This document shows, piece by piece, positions 6,248-11,415 of a stretch of 11,415 nt of DNA (its first letter is position 1; each line of letters starts with the position of its first letter). Location of the stretch: assembly GCA_947057505.1 (NCBI GenBank), contig CAMSEM010000036.1, forward strand, positions 1 through 11,415. Direction: 5' to 3'. The stretch comes from an uncultured Clostridium sp. (GTDB lineage Bacteria; Bacillota; Clostridia; TANB77; CAG-508). The notes under the pieces are model-generated. The model was not told the DNA's origin and searched no databases. It worked only from the letters and a program-made list of their open reading frames with translations. Both the position numbers and the translations under genes were made by a program.

Positions 6248-6423
6248 ATAGATGGTACATAGTTACTAGATATTTCTTTTTTTAATATTTAATTTCTATT
6301 AAGTTTTTTCAAAATTAATTAACTTCAAAAGTTTTTTATCGAAAAAATAAGCAAAAACTAAAAAAATAACAAAGGAGGTGTTTTTTTACTAAAAAAATGA
6401 TATAATAAGAAAGGAGTAAAATA

Positions 6424-6681
6424 ATGCCAACAATCAGTATGTTTTATGGCATATTAATTAAAATGTATTATGCAGAACATCAGCCACCACATTTTCATGC
6501 ATATTATAATGAAAATAAAGCAATATTTGATTTAAATGGAAATGCATTAGAAGGTACAATGCCACCAAAACAGACCAAATTAATACAAGCATGGGCAATT
6601 CTCCATGAGGAAGAATTAAAGGCTAATTGGTGTCTATCAAGGACAAATGAAATGCTATTTCATATAAAGCCTTTAGAATAG
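6424..6681 (+). CDS. DUF4160 domain protein
   Basis: An 85-residue protein of usual DUF4160 length. The signature is clear: MPTIS at the start, then EHQPPHFHA with H19, H23 and H25, which could bind a metal, and a middle helix WAILHEEELKANW. AAGGAG (6411-6416) is 7 nt before the ATG. DUF4160 genes commonly occur directly before a DUF2442 gene, as here, and such pairs have been proposed in silico as toxin-antitoxin-like modules. No biochemical function is established, and which member would be toxic cannot be told from sequence. It lies just upstream of the spoIIA operon, which is probably coincidental unless the Spo0A-like boxes at 6193-6207 are real. Confidence 0.88.
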   Translation: MPTISMFYGILIKMYYAEHQPPHFHAYYNENKAIFDLNGNALEGTMPPKQTKLIQAWAILHEEELKANWCLSRTNEMLFHIKPLE

Positions 6682-6689
6682 GAGGAAAA

Positions 6690-6920
6690 ATGAGAGAAGT
6701 AATTGATGTAAAACCAATGGAAAATTATCAATTATTATTAACATTTGATAACCAAATAAAAAAAATAAAGGATATGAAACCCTATTTGAATAAAGGTATT
6801 TTTAAAAAATTAAAGGACAAACAATATTTTAATAAGGTAACAATTTCTTATGGCACAATATGTTGGGAAGATATTGATATGTGTCCTGATACTTTATATG
6901 AAACAAGTGTAGAACTATAA
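6690..6920 (+). CDS. DUF2442 domain protein
   Basis: A 76-residue protein covering one DUF2442 domain. An N-terminal beta strand pair (VIDVKPMENYQLLLTF) leads to a basic centre and the family signature YGTICWEDIDMCPDTLYE near the C-terminus. AGGAGG at 6680-6685 overlaps the DUF4160 stop and lies 4 nt before the ATG, so the two genes are translationally linked. The partner role (antitoxin-like or DNA-binding) is only inferred from the common gene pairing. A hairpin about 90 nt downstream (7012-7070) probably ends the transcript. Confidence 0.88.
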   Translation: MREVIDVKPMENYQLLLTFDNQIKKIKDMKPYLNKGIFKKLKDKQYFNKVTISYGTICWEDIDMCPDTLYETSVEL

Positions 6921-7011
6921 GAAGCAAAATCTAATTATTCCATCAAATATTATTAGCATTATTATATATTGAAAGTACAAGATAATTATAGTAAATTATT
7001 TGATGATAATG

Positions 7012-7070
7012 AAATAAACACTATTAGTAAAGTGAGTTTATGATATTCACTAGGCTAGTAGTGTTTATTT
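7012..7070. terminator. Hairpin after DUF2442, probable terminator
   Basis: A perfect 12-bp stem joins AAATAAACACTA (7012-7023) and TAGTGTTTATTT (7059-7070). AGTGA/TCACT forms an inner stem (7031-7035 with 7045-7050). The T-rich 3' arm could serve as a weak terminator, but the stem is long and AT-rich, so another role is possible. Confidence 0.55.
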
Positions 7071-7114
7071 TGTATGAAAAGTAATCAAAATTTTCACAAT
7101 GGTATTTAGAATTT

Positions 7115-7140
7115 TGTCGAAAACTTCCTAAAATTCGACA
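7115..7140. promoter_or_regulatory. Inverted pair of Spo0A boxes upstream of spoIIAA
   Basis: Perfect TGTCGAA at 7115-7121 and its reverse TTCGACA at 7134-7140, centred 19 bp apart. They lie about 55-80 bp before the expected start of spoIIA transcription. In Bacillus, Spo0A~P activates spoIIA through such boxes. Flanking bases are near direct repeats (AAAACTTCCTAAAATT and AAAACTTCTAAAGTT). Confidence 0.75.
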
Positions 7141-7154
7141 AAACTTCTAAAGTT

Positions 7155-7189
7155 TTGCTCTAGCCACAAACTGGAAAAAAATGTATAAT
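7155..7189 (+). promoter_or_regulatory. Putative Spo0A-dependent promoter of the spoIIA operon
   Basis: A perfect TATAAT at 7184-7189 has no good -35 at normal spacing (TAGCCA). The nearest TTG element, TTGCTC at 7155-7160, is 23 nt away. A good -10 with a poor or over-spaced -35 next to 0A boxes recalls the Bacillus spoIIG type of sigma-A promoter. I could not fit a sigma-H site (AGGA..GAAT) here, although Bacillus spoIIA uses one. Confidence 0.5.
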
Positions 7190-7220
7190 AGGACAAGCAA
7201 ACACAAAGGAGGAAGTAAGC

Positions 7221-7538
7221 ATGGAAAGTAAATTTGAAGAAGAGGATAATGTACTATACATTTCTATTACAGAAGAAATTGATCATCACACTACAGAAAA
7301 AATAAGGAGGAAAATGGATTATGAAATTACAAGATTTATGCCTAGAAAAGTTATATTTGATTTTAGTAAGGTTTCTTTCATGGACAGTGCAGGAATAGGG
7401 CTATTAATAGGAAGATATAAACTAGCAAAATTACTAGGAGGAAGTGCTGAAATAGTAAATAGTAATAGAAGCATTGAAAAAGTATTAGAAATGAGTGGAG
7501 TGTTAAGAATAATACCAATTAATAAAACAGCAGTATAA
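7221..7538 (+). CDS. spoIIAA: Anti-sigma F factor antagonist SpoIIAA
   Basis: A 105-residue STAS-domain protein, slightly shorter than Bacillus SpoIIAA. The phosphorylation site is clear: FMDSAGIGLLIGR with Ser56 in the Asp-Ser-Ala-Gly loop, preceded by the strand KVIFDFS (43-49). Unphosphorylated SpoIIAA binds SpoIIAB and frees SigF in the forespore. AGGAGG (7207-7212) sits 8 nt before the ATG. It is the first gene of the spoIIA operon. Unlike the compact arrangement in Bacillus, 170 nt separate it from spoIIAB, so the two cannot be coupled by overlapping stop and start codons. Confidence 0.96.
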   Translation: MESKFEEEDNVLYISITEEIDHHTTEKIRRKMDYEITRFMPRKVIFDFSKVSFMDSAGIGLLIGRYKLAKLLGGSAEIVNSNRSIEKVLEMSGVLRIIPINKTAV

Positions 7539-7571
7539 ATAAAAATTCCTATACAATAAAAAGGATAGGTA

Positions 7572-7696
7572 AGCAACACGCTATCTAAATTACTATAAGT
7601 ATATAAAATTAGTAATAGGTTTATAGGTAAATCCTAATTTAAAAACCTAAATATATGATACAAGGAGATGTGTTAGCTAAAACTAGATAGCTAACA
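7572..7696 (+). repeat. Structured spoIIAA-spoIIAB spacer with competing inverted repeats
   Basis: Several inverted repeats fill this spacer: ATTACT/AGTAAT (7589-7594 with 7611-7616), TAGGTTT/AAACCTA (7616-7622 with 7643-7649), and TGTTAGCTA/TAGCTAACA (7671-7679 with 7688-7696). A distant element, GCTATCTA (7580-7587), is perfectly complementary to TAGATAGC (7684-7691). AGCAACAC (7572-7579) can pair with GTGTT-A-GCT (7670-7678). The long-range pairings exclude the local hairpin at 7671-7696. No coding frame was found here. Confidence 0.75.
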
Positions 7697-7711
7697 TGTA
7701 ATTAAAATATG
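7663..7711 (+). promoter_or_regulatory. Folded initiation region of spoIIAB: SD, 9-bp hairpin, start codon
   Basis: The only good SD, AGGAGAT at 7663-7669, is 39 nt from the ATG at 7709. Between them is a perfect 9-bp hairpin (7671-7679 with 7688-7696, 8-nt loop). Folding would remove 26 nt and leave an SD-to-ATG spacing of about 13 nt. In-frame stops at 7688-7690 and 7703-7705 exclude an upstream start, and the later in-frame ATG at 7733 has no SD. Confidence 0.65.
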
Positions 7712-8245
7712 AAAAGTAGATATGACAATGAAATGGAATTAGAGTTTTTGAGTAAGTCCAATAATGAGGCATTTGCTCGTATTACAGTAGCGGCATTTGC
7801 AGCCCAATTAGACCCAACGGTAGAAGAATTAGCAGACATTAAAACAGCCGTATCAGAAGCAGTTACAAACTGTATTATTCATGGTTATGAAGATAGGCAA
7901 GGAAAGGTAAAGGTAAAAGCCATTTTATTAGATAACAATATACAAATTGTAATATCTGATAATGGAAAAGGAATTGAAGATGTAGAACTTGCAAGAAAAC
8001 CACTTTATACAACAAAAGGAAACTTAGAAAGATCTGGAATGGGATTTACCATTATGGAGAGTTTTATGGATGAGGTTGAAATTCAATCAGTTGTGGGTAT
8101 TGGAACAAAAATAATCATGAAAAAGAAAATAAAGAAAGAAGAAGAAATAGAAGAAATAGAAGAAATAGAAGAATTAGAAAAAATACAAAAATTTGAACAA
8201 GACAACATACTAGAAAACGAAGAAGAAAATGCTCTAACAAATTAA
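7709..8245 (+). CDS. spoIIAB: Anti-sigma F factor / serine kinase SpoIIAB
   Basis: A 178-residue GHKL (Bergerat-fold) protein kinase that binds SigF and phosphorylates SpoIIAA. Seen: the N box SEAVTNCIIHGY with E50 and N54, the G1 box DNGKG (84-88), and the G2 box ERSGMGFTIME (107-117). The core matches Bacillus SpoIIAB along its length, including AQLDPT (32-37). After GTKIIMKKK the protein continues about 40 residues beyond the usual end (~146 aa) as a charged tail: Lys-rich, then tandem Glu-Glu-Ile repeats, then an acidic C-terminus. The ATG at 7709 is the first in-frame start but lacks an adjacent SD; it seems to depend on the folded leader. sigF follows after 30 nt. Confidence 0.96.
   Translation: MKSRYDNEMELEFLSKSNNEAFARITVAAFAAQLDPTVEELADIKTAVSEAVTNCIIHGYEDRQGKVKVKAILLDNNIQIVISDNGKGIEDVELARKPLYTTKGNLERSGMGFTIMESFMDEVEIQSVVGIGTKIIMKKKIKKEEEIEEIEEIEELEKIQKFEQDNILENEEENALTN
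8141..8176 (+). repeat. 9-nt tandem repeat in the spoIIAB tail
   Basis: Three copies of GAAGAAATA and a fourth with one change (GAAGAATTA), in frame, encode EEI-EEI-EEI-EEL (residues 145-156). Copy number is expected to vary by replication slippage without changing frame. Confidence 0.95.
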
Positions 8246-8275
8246 TAAATTTGCAAAAAAATAGGAGGCATTTTG

Positions 8276-9007
8276 ATGCAGGAGGAATTTGAAAATCAAA
8301 CAAAAGACATTATAAATGCACAACAAGGTGATGAGCAAGCAATGAGCAATTTGCTTGAAAAAAATAAAGGGCTTATTTGGAGCATTGTAAAGCGTTTTCA
8401 GGATAGAGGTTATGAAATAGAAGATTTGTATCAAGTAGGAGCTATGGGATTTGTAAAATGCATTAAACGATTTGATAGTAGTTTTGATGTACGTCTTTCT
8501 ACCTATGCAGTGCCATATATTTTAGGAGAAATTAAAAGGTATATTCGAGATAATGGACCTATAAAAATAAGTAGAAGTTTAAAAGAAATGGCAATTAAAG
8601 CAGTAGAGGTAAAAAACGACTACTATCGAAAAAATGGGCAAGAAATTAAAATAGAAGAGCTTGCAAAACTTTTAAACACCACAAAAGAAGAACTAGCCCT
8701 AGCCTTAGAATCATTTAGACCAATTAATTCCATTGATGAACAGCTATATGAAGAAAACGATGATGGTATGACATTGTTAGATAAAATGGCAGGAACTGTA
8801 GATGAAGCCACTGTTATAACCAATAAACTATGTCTAGAACAAATCATTCAAAACTTAAAACAGCAAGAAAAACAAGTTATTTTATTAAGGTATTATAAAG
8901 GAAAAACACAACTAGAAACAGCGAAAATACTTGGCATTACACAAGTGCAAGTATCAAGAATTGAAAGAAAAACCTTAGAAGTAATGAGAGGAAAACTAGC
9001 AGTATAA
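8276..9007 (+). CDS. sigF: RNA polymerase sporulation sigma factor SigF
   Basis: A 243-residue sigma-70 family protein without region 1. Region 2 spans about 10-95, with DLYQVGAMGFVKCIKRFD (50-67) and STYAVPYILGEIKRYIRD (75-92), as in SigF/SigG. KISRSLKE follows at the start of region 3. The region 4 helix-turn-helix lies at about 210-235 (KTQLETAKILGITQVQVSRI). It directs forespore transcription once SpoIIAB releases it. The ATG at 8276 is chosen because AGGAGG (8263-8268) is 7 nt away; a TTG one codon earlier is less likely. SigF and SigG are similar; the spoIIAA-spoIIAB context decides for SigF. Confidence 0.95.
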   Translation: MQEEFENQTKDIINAQQGDEQAMSNLLEKNKGLIWSIVKRFQDRGYEIEDLYQVGAMGFVKCIKRFDSSFDVRLSTYAVPYILGEIKRYIRDNGPIKISRSLKEMAIKAVEVKNDYYRKNGQEIKIEELAKLLNTTKEELALALESFRPINSIDEQLYEENDDGMTLLDKMAGTVDEATVITNKLCLEQIIQNLKQQEKQVILLRYYKGKTQLETAKILGITQVQVSRIERKTLEVMRGKLAV

Positions 9008-9065
9008 GAATAAAAATTGTACCATATTTTACGTCCTAAGTGGCTGAAAAAGGAGAAGGAAAAAC

Positions 9066-10061
9066 ATGAAAAAATATATCGCATATCTTTTGATTTTTTT
9101 ATTTATCTGCTTTGCTATACCTATTTTTTTTACATCTCCGTTTCATTTAAAAGAGACCAATGGAACTCAAATAGCAAATGGAATAACGGTAGAAGCTACC
9201 TATGATTATAAAAATTACAAAACAGTAAAACTATTTCATAAAGATAGTAAAAAGGTAGAAGAATTTCCGTTTGAAGAGTATTTATATGGCGTAGTTAGTA
9301 GCGAAATGCCTGCTGATTTTGAAAAAGAGGCGCTAAAAGCTCAGGCAGTAGTTGCAAGAACGTATACTTTATACAAAATAGTGCACAATAGTAAAAAACA
9401 TGAAAATGCTGATATTTGTGATGATTCTACCTGTTGTCAAGCTTGGATTTCTAAAGAGGATAGATTAAAAAAATGGAAAGAGGAAGTAAGAGAAGAATAT
9501 TGGAATAAAATAGTGAGTTGTGTAAATGAAACACAGGGAAAAATGATTACTTATGACGGAAAGCCAATTAATGCTTTTTTTCATTCTAATAGTGGAGGAA
9601 CAACAGAAGCTCCCATTAATGTGTGGGGAGGAAGCGGTTACCCATATTTGCAAGCAGTAGAAACAGCAGGAGAAGATGCTTATTCACAGTATGCTTCAAA
9701 GGTTACGGTAACGAAAAAAGAGTTTGAAGAAAAAATAAAAAAATTACATAGTAATTTTAAAATTGACTTTACTAAAAAAGATTGCATACAAATAAAGGAA
9801 AATACACAAGGTAATAGGGTTAAAACAATTGCAATAGGCAATTTAGAGTTATCGGGAGTAGAAGTAAGAACCCTATTTAATCTTAAGTCTGCTAATTTTA
9901 AAGTTACTATAGAAAAAGATAACATTATTTTTGAAGTAACAGGTTATGGTCATGGAGTTGGAATGAGCCAAACAGGAGCTGATAGTTTGGCAAAACAAGG
10001 TAAAAATTATGAAGAAATTATTCATCATTTTTATACAGGAGTAGAAATAAAAGATATTTAA
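9066..10061 (+). CDS. spoIID: Stage II sporulation protein SpoIID, lytic transglycosylase
   Basis: A 331-residue membrane-anchored peptidoglycan lytic transglycosylase of the mother-cell engulfment DMP machinery. An uncleaved signal anchor lies at 4-22. The catalytic Glu is E80 in VSSEMP, followed by EALKAQAVVARTYTL. HSNSGGTTEAPINVWGG and YGHGVGMSQTGA are the other family blocks. The loop ADICDDSTCCQAW contains three cysteines and may correspond to the metal-binding loop described for clostridial SpoIID. AGGAG/AAGGA (9051-9060) precedes the ATG. It follows sigF by 58 nt with no terminator, so read-through is possible, although the Bacillus gene is sigma-E controlled. I saw no convincing sigma-E site. 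Confidence 0.95.
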   Translation: MKKYIAYLLIFLFICFAIPIFFTSPFHLKETNGTQIANGITVEATYDYKNYKTVKLFHKDSKKVEEFPFEEYLYGVVSSEMPADFEKEALKAQAVVARTYTLYKIVHNSKKHENADICDDSTCCQAWISKEDRLKKWKEEVREEYWNKIVSCVNETQGKMITYDGKPINAFFHSNSGGTTEAPINVWGGSGYPYLQAVETAGEDAYSQYASKVTVTKKEFEEKIKKLHSNFKIDFTKKDCIQIKENTQGNRVKTIAIGNLELSGVEVRTLFNLKSANFKVTIEKDNIIFEVTGYGHGVGMSQTGADSLAKQGKNYEEIIHHFYTGVEIKDI

Positions 10062-10069
10062 CATTTTCT

Positions 10070-10097
10070 GTATAATTTTCTCAAATTTGTCAATAAT
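10070..10097 (+). promoter_or_regulatory. Putative sigma-F promoter of spoIIQ
   Basis: GTATA (10070-10074) matches the sigma-F -35, and GTCAATAAT (10089-10097) matches four of five fixed positions of the -10 GGnnAnAnT. The spacer is 14 nt, one less than the usual 15. The site lies 35 nt before the spoIIQ ATG; spoIIQ is a sigma-F gene in Bacillus. Confidence 0.5.
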
Positions 10098-10132
10098 GAT
10101 ACTAAAGAAAAAATTAAGGAGGAATTATTTTT

Positions 10133-10990
10133 ATGAGACGAGAAAATAGAAGAAAACAGCCAGAAGATGGGCTAGATACTAAGAAAATGTTATATGTTAC
10201 AGGAAGTGTGTTAGCACTTGCCGTTATTATTTTTGTGATTACTTTTTTAATTTATGGCAATAAATTAAAAAGTACAACACAATTTAGTAAATTAAATACC
10301 AATACGATTACCAATAGTGCATCTGAAGAAACTAGTAAATCATATGGAAAAACAGTTAATGAAATGCAAAATGAAACAAGCAAATCCATAGAAAATACAG
10401 TTCAAAATACTACAACTAAAACTAATAGTGCTACGAGTAAAGAAAATACTAGTTCAAAAGTGGCAGTCAATACAAGCACAGTAACTACGAAAGACAATAA
10501 AGAAAATGCAGATAAGAAAGATAGCAAGAATGTAGAAAATAAAACAACAGTTAACGAACCAAAACAAGAAAAAGTAAAAGATCCAGAATTTAAAATGCCA
10601 GTAAAAGGCGACATTATGAAAGAATTTGCAGACAATAAATTAGTATATTCTAGTACTTTAGATGTTTGGGCAACTCATAATGGAATTGACATAGGAGCAG
10701 AAAAAACAACAGTAGTAAAGGCTTCAGCAGATGGAAAAATTAGCTCTATAAAAAATGACCCTCGTTATGGTTTAACTGTTATCATAGAACATGTAAATGG
10801 TTATAAAACAGTATATTCTAACCTTTTATCAACAGAATTTGTTGTAGAAGGAGAAAACGTAAAACAAGGGCAAAGCATAGGAACAATAGGAAATACTGCA
10901 TCTTTTGAAATTTCAGATGAACCACATCTTCATTTTGAATTATTAAAAGATAATGAACAACAAGACCCTGAATTATATTTGAAATCATAA
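10133..10990 (+). CDS. spoIIQ: SpoIIQ-like M23 peptidase, forespore engulfment protein
   Basis: A 285-residue bitopic protein: a basic N-terminus, one membrane helix (about 19-41), a long Ser/Thr/Asn/Lys-rich linker (about 45-150), and a C-terminal LytM/M23 domain. All zinc ligands appear present: H182 and D186 in THNGIDIG, and H267 with H265 in PHLHFE. Bacillus SpoIIQ lacks a ligand and is inactive, whereas clostridial SpoIIQ is intact; this protein is of the second kind. It is expected to sit in the forespore membrane, pairing with SpoIIIAH across the septum. AGGAGG at 10117-10122 precedes the ATG by 10 nt. Position after spoIID, as in Bacillus, supports the name; a general M23 envelope peptidase is the alternative. 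Confidence 0.88.
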   Translation: MRRENRRKQPEDGLDTKKMLYVTGSVLALAVIIFVITFLIYGNKLKSTTQFSKLNTNTITNSASEETSKSYGKTVNEMQNETSKSIENTVQNTTTKTNSATSKENTSSKVAVNTSTVTTKDNKENADKKDSKNVENKTTVNEPKQEKVKDPEFKMPVKGDIMKEFADNKLVYSSTLDVWATHNGIDIGAEKTTVVKASADGKISSIKNDPRYGLTVIIEHVNGYKTVYSNLLSTEFVVEGENVKQGQSIGTIGNTASFEISDEPHLHFELLKDNEQQDPELYLKS

Positions 10991-11038
10991 ATGAAAATAA
11001 TAGCCACATATTGATAAAATGTGGTTATTATTTTCATT
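10990..11038. terminator. Terminator after spoIIQ
   Basis: A 20-bp stem with one G-U pair joins 10990-11009 to 11019-11038 with a 9-nt loop. The CCACAT/ATGTGG core is followed by a T-rich arm (TTATTATTTTCATT). It begins within the spoIIQ stop codon. The A-rich left arm means it may also act on leftward transcripts from aspS. Confidence 0.85.
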
Positions 11039-11067
11039 AAAAAGATTACGATTTTGTTTCATATAAG

Positions 11068-11100
11068 TGCAACCCCCAGAAATTTTTTCTGGGGGTTGTA
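11068..11100. terminator. GC-rich hairpin downstream of aspS
   Basis: A 15-bp stem (11068-11082 with 11086-11100, one G-U pair) has five consecutive C-G pairs and a 3-nt loop. It lies about 36 nt beyond the aspS stop. No T run follows on either strand, so it may be a transcript-end stabiliser or pause hairpin rather than a textbook terminator. Confidence 0.6.
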
Positions 11101-11135
11101 AATAGTTTAAGTTATAAAAAAGTGTACTTTAATTC

Positions 11136-11415
11136 TTAGGCTAAACGAATGTGAACATCTTTTAATTGTTCTTTAGTTACAGTTCCAGGTGCACCCATAA
11201 GTAAATCTTCAGCCTTACTATTCATAGGGAATGCAATTACCTCTCTAACTGTTTCTGCATTGGTTAGTAACATTAACATTCTATCAACACCAGGAGCAAT
11301 ACCTGCATGAGGTGGAGCACCATATTGGAATGCATTAAATAATGCAGAAAATTTTTCTTCAATATCTTTAACAGGACATTTCCCTGATACCAGCATACGC
11401 AGAAAACAAATAAAG
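11136..11415 (-). CDS. aspS: Aspartyl-tRNA synthetase, C-terminal end (5' part outside window)
   Basis: The last ~92 codons of a class II AspRS that charges tRNA-Asp (or Asp and Asn in some bacteria). Seen: EEKFSALFNAFQYGAPPHAG, then motif 3 GIAPGVDRMLMLL with its invariant Arg, and the C-terminal block REVIAFPMNSKAEDLLMGAP ending in DVHI. The APGVDR/NSKAEDLLMG wording is the type seen in many Firmicute AspRS. The frame stays open to the window edge. The outermost residues (upstream of VKDIEEKF) match the family poorly, so sequence quality or divergence at the edge should be kept in mind. It is convergent with the sporulation cluster and not functionally linked to it. Confidence 0.92.
   Translation of the reverse strand, partial: FICFLRMLVSGKCPVKDIEEKFSALFNAFQYGAPPHAGIAPGVDRMLMLLTNAETVREVIAFPMNSKAEDLLMGAPGTVTKEQLKDVHIRLA

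Noticed and set aside
7671..7696. Hairpin before spoIIAB as an intrinsic terminator
   Set aside because: AT-rich stem with no T run after it on the plus strand; its position between SD and ATG fits translation control better.
8115..8434. Minus-strand Phe/Leu-rich frames
   Set aside because: They are shadows of the Glu-rich spoIIAB tail and of sigF, without SD.
9021..9065. CATATT as a sigma-E -35 for spoIID
   Set aside because: No CATACAnT-like -10 follows at 13-16 nt.
11394..11415. Possible frameshift in aspS at the window edge
   Set aside because: Residues upstream of VKDIEEKF match the family poorly, but only about 14 codons are visible and the frame is open, so no shift can be claimed.

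Overview
The window looks like chromosomal DNA from an AT-rich, spore-forming Firmicute, most likely an uncultured gut-type Clostridia. Codon use is strongly AT-biased, ribosome binding sites are AGGAGG-type, there is a T-box valine leader, and a complete spoIIAA-spoIIAB-sigF operon is followed by spoIID and spoIIQ. No insertion sequence, tRNA, rRNA or CRISPR array was seen. The species cannot be named from this sequence alone.

Layout. (1) Positions 1-2555 hold a nucleotide-metabolism island. A P-loop nucleotide kinase (minus strand, cut by the window edge) is divergent from a NUDIX hydrolase. The NUDIX gene is followed, with almost no gap, by a short adenylosuccinate synthetase paralogue and a ProXp-ala/YbaK-type tRNA editing protein. 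The synthetase paralogue has Ser-Cys in place of the Asp-Glu of the invariant GDEGKG loop, and it lacks the guanine-reading Lys/Asp pair. Both features recall PurZ, the 2-aminoadenine (Z base) enzyme of Z-genome phages. (2) Positions 2596-5709 hold valS with its own promoter, a T-box riboswitch with a GUA specifier, an extra hairpin, and a strong terminator. valS is split by a single-base frameshift near 4627. (3) Positions 5720-6920 hold an unrecognised, visibly more GC-rich minus-strand gene and a divergent DUF4160/DUF2442 pair. They share a control region with an inverted pair of Spo0A-like boxes. (4) Positions 7100-11038 hold the forespore commitment cluster: Spo0A boxes and promoter, spoIIAA, spoIIAB, sigF, spoIID, a sigma-F-like promoter, spoIIQ and a terminator. 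(5) From 11136 to the right edge lies the 3' end of a convergent aspS.

How the genes work together. SpoIIAA (anti-anti-sigma), SpoIIAB (anti-sigma kinase) and SigF form the partner switch that activates sigma-F in the forespore. SpoIID (lytic transglycosylase) and SpoIIQ (M23 endopeptidase-type channel protein) act in engulfment, and spoIIQ appears to be a direct sigma-F target. The spoIIAA-spoIIAB junction is unusual: a 170-nt structured spacer places a 9-bp hairpin between the only Shine-Dalgarno and the spoIIAB start codon.

The strongest candidates for new biology are the PurZ-like enzyme with its NUDIX and kinase neighbours, and the folded initiation region of spoIIAB.
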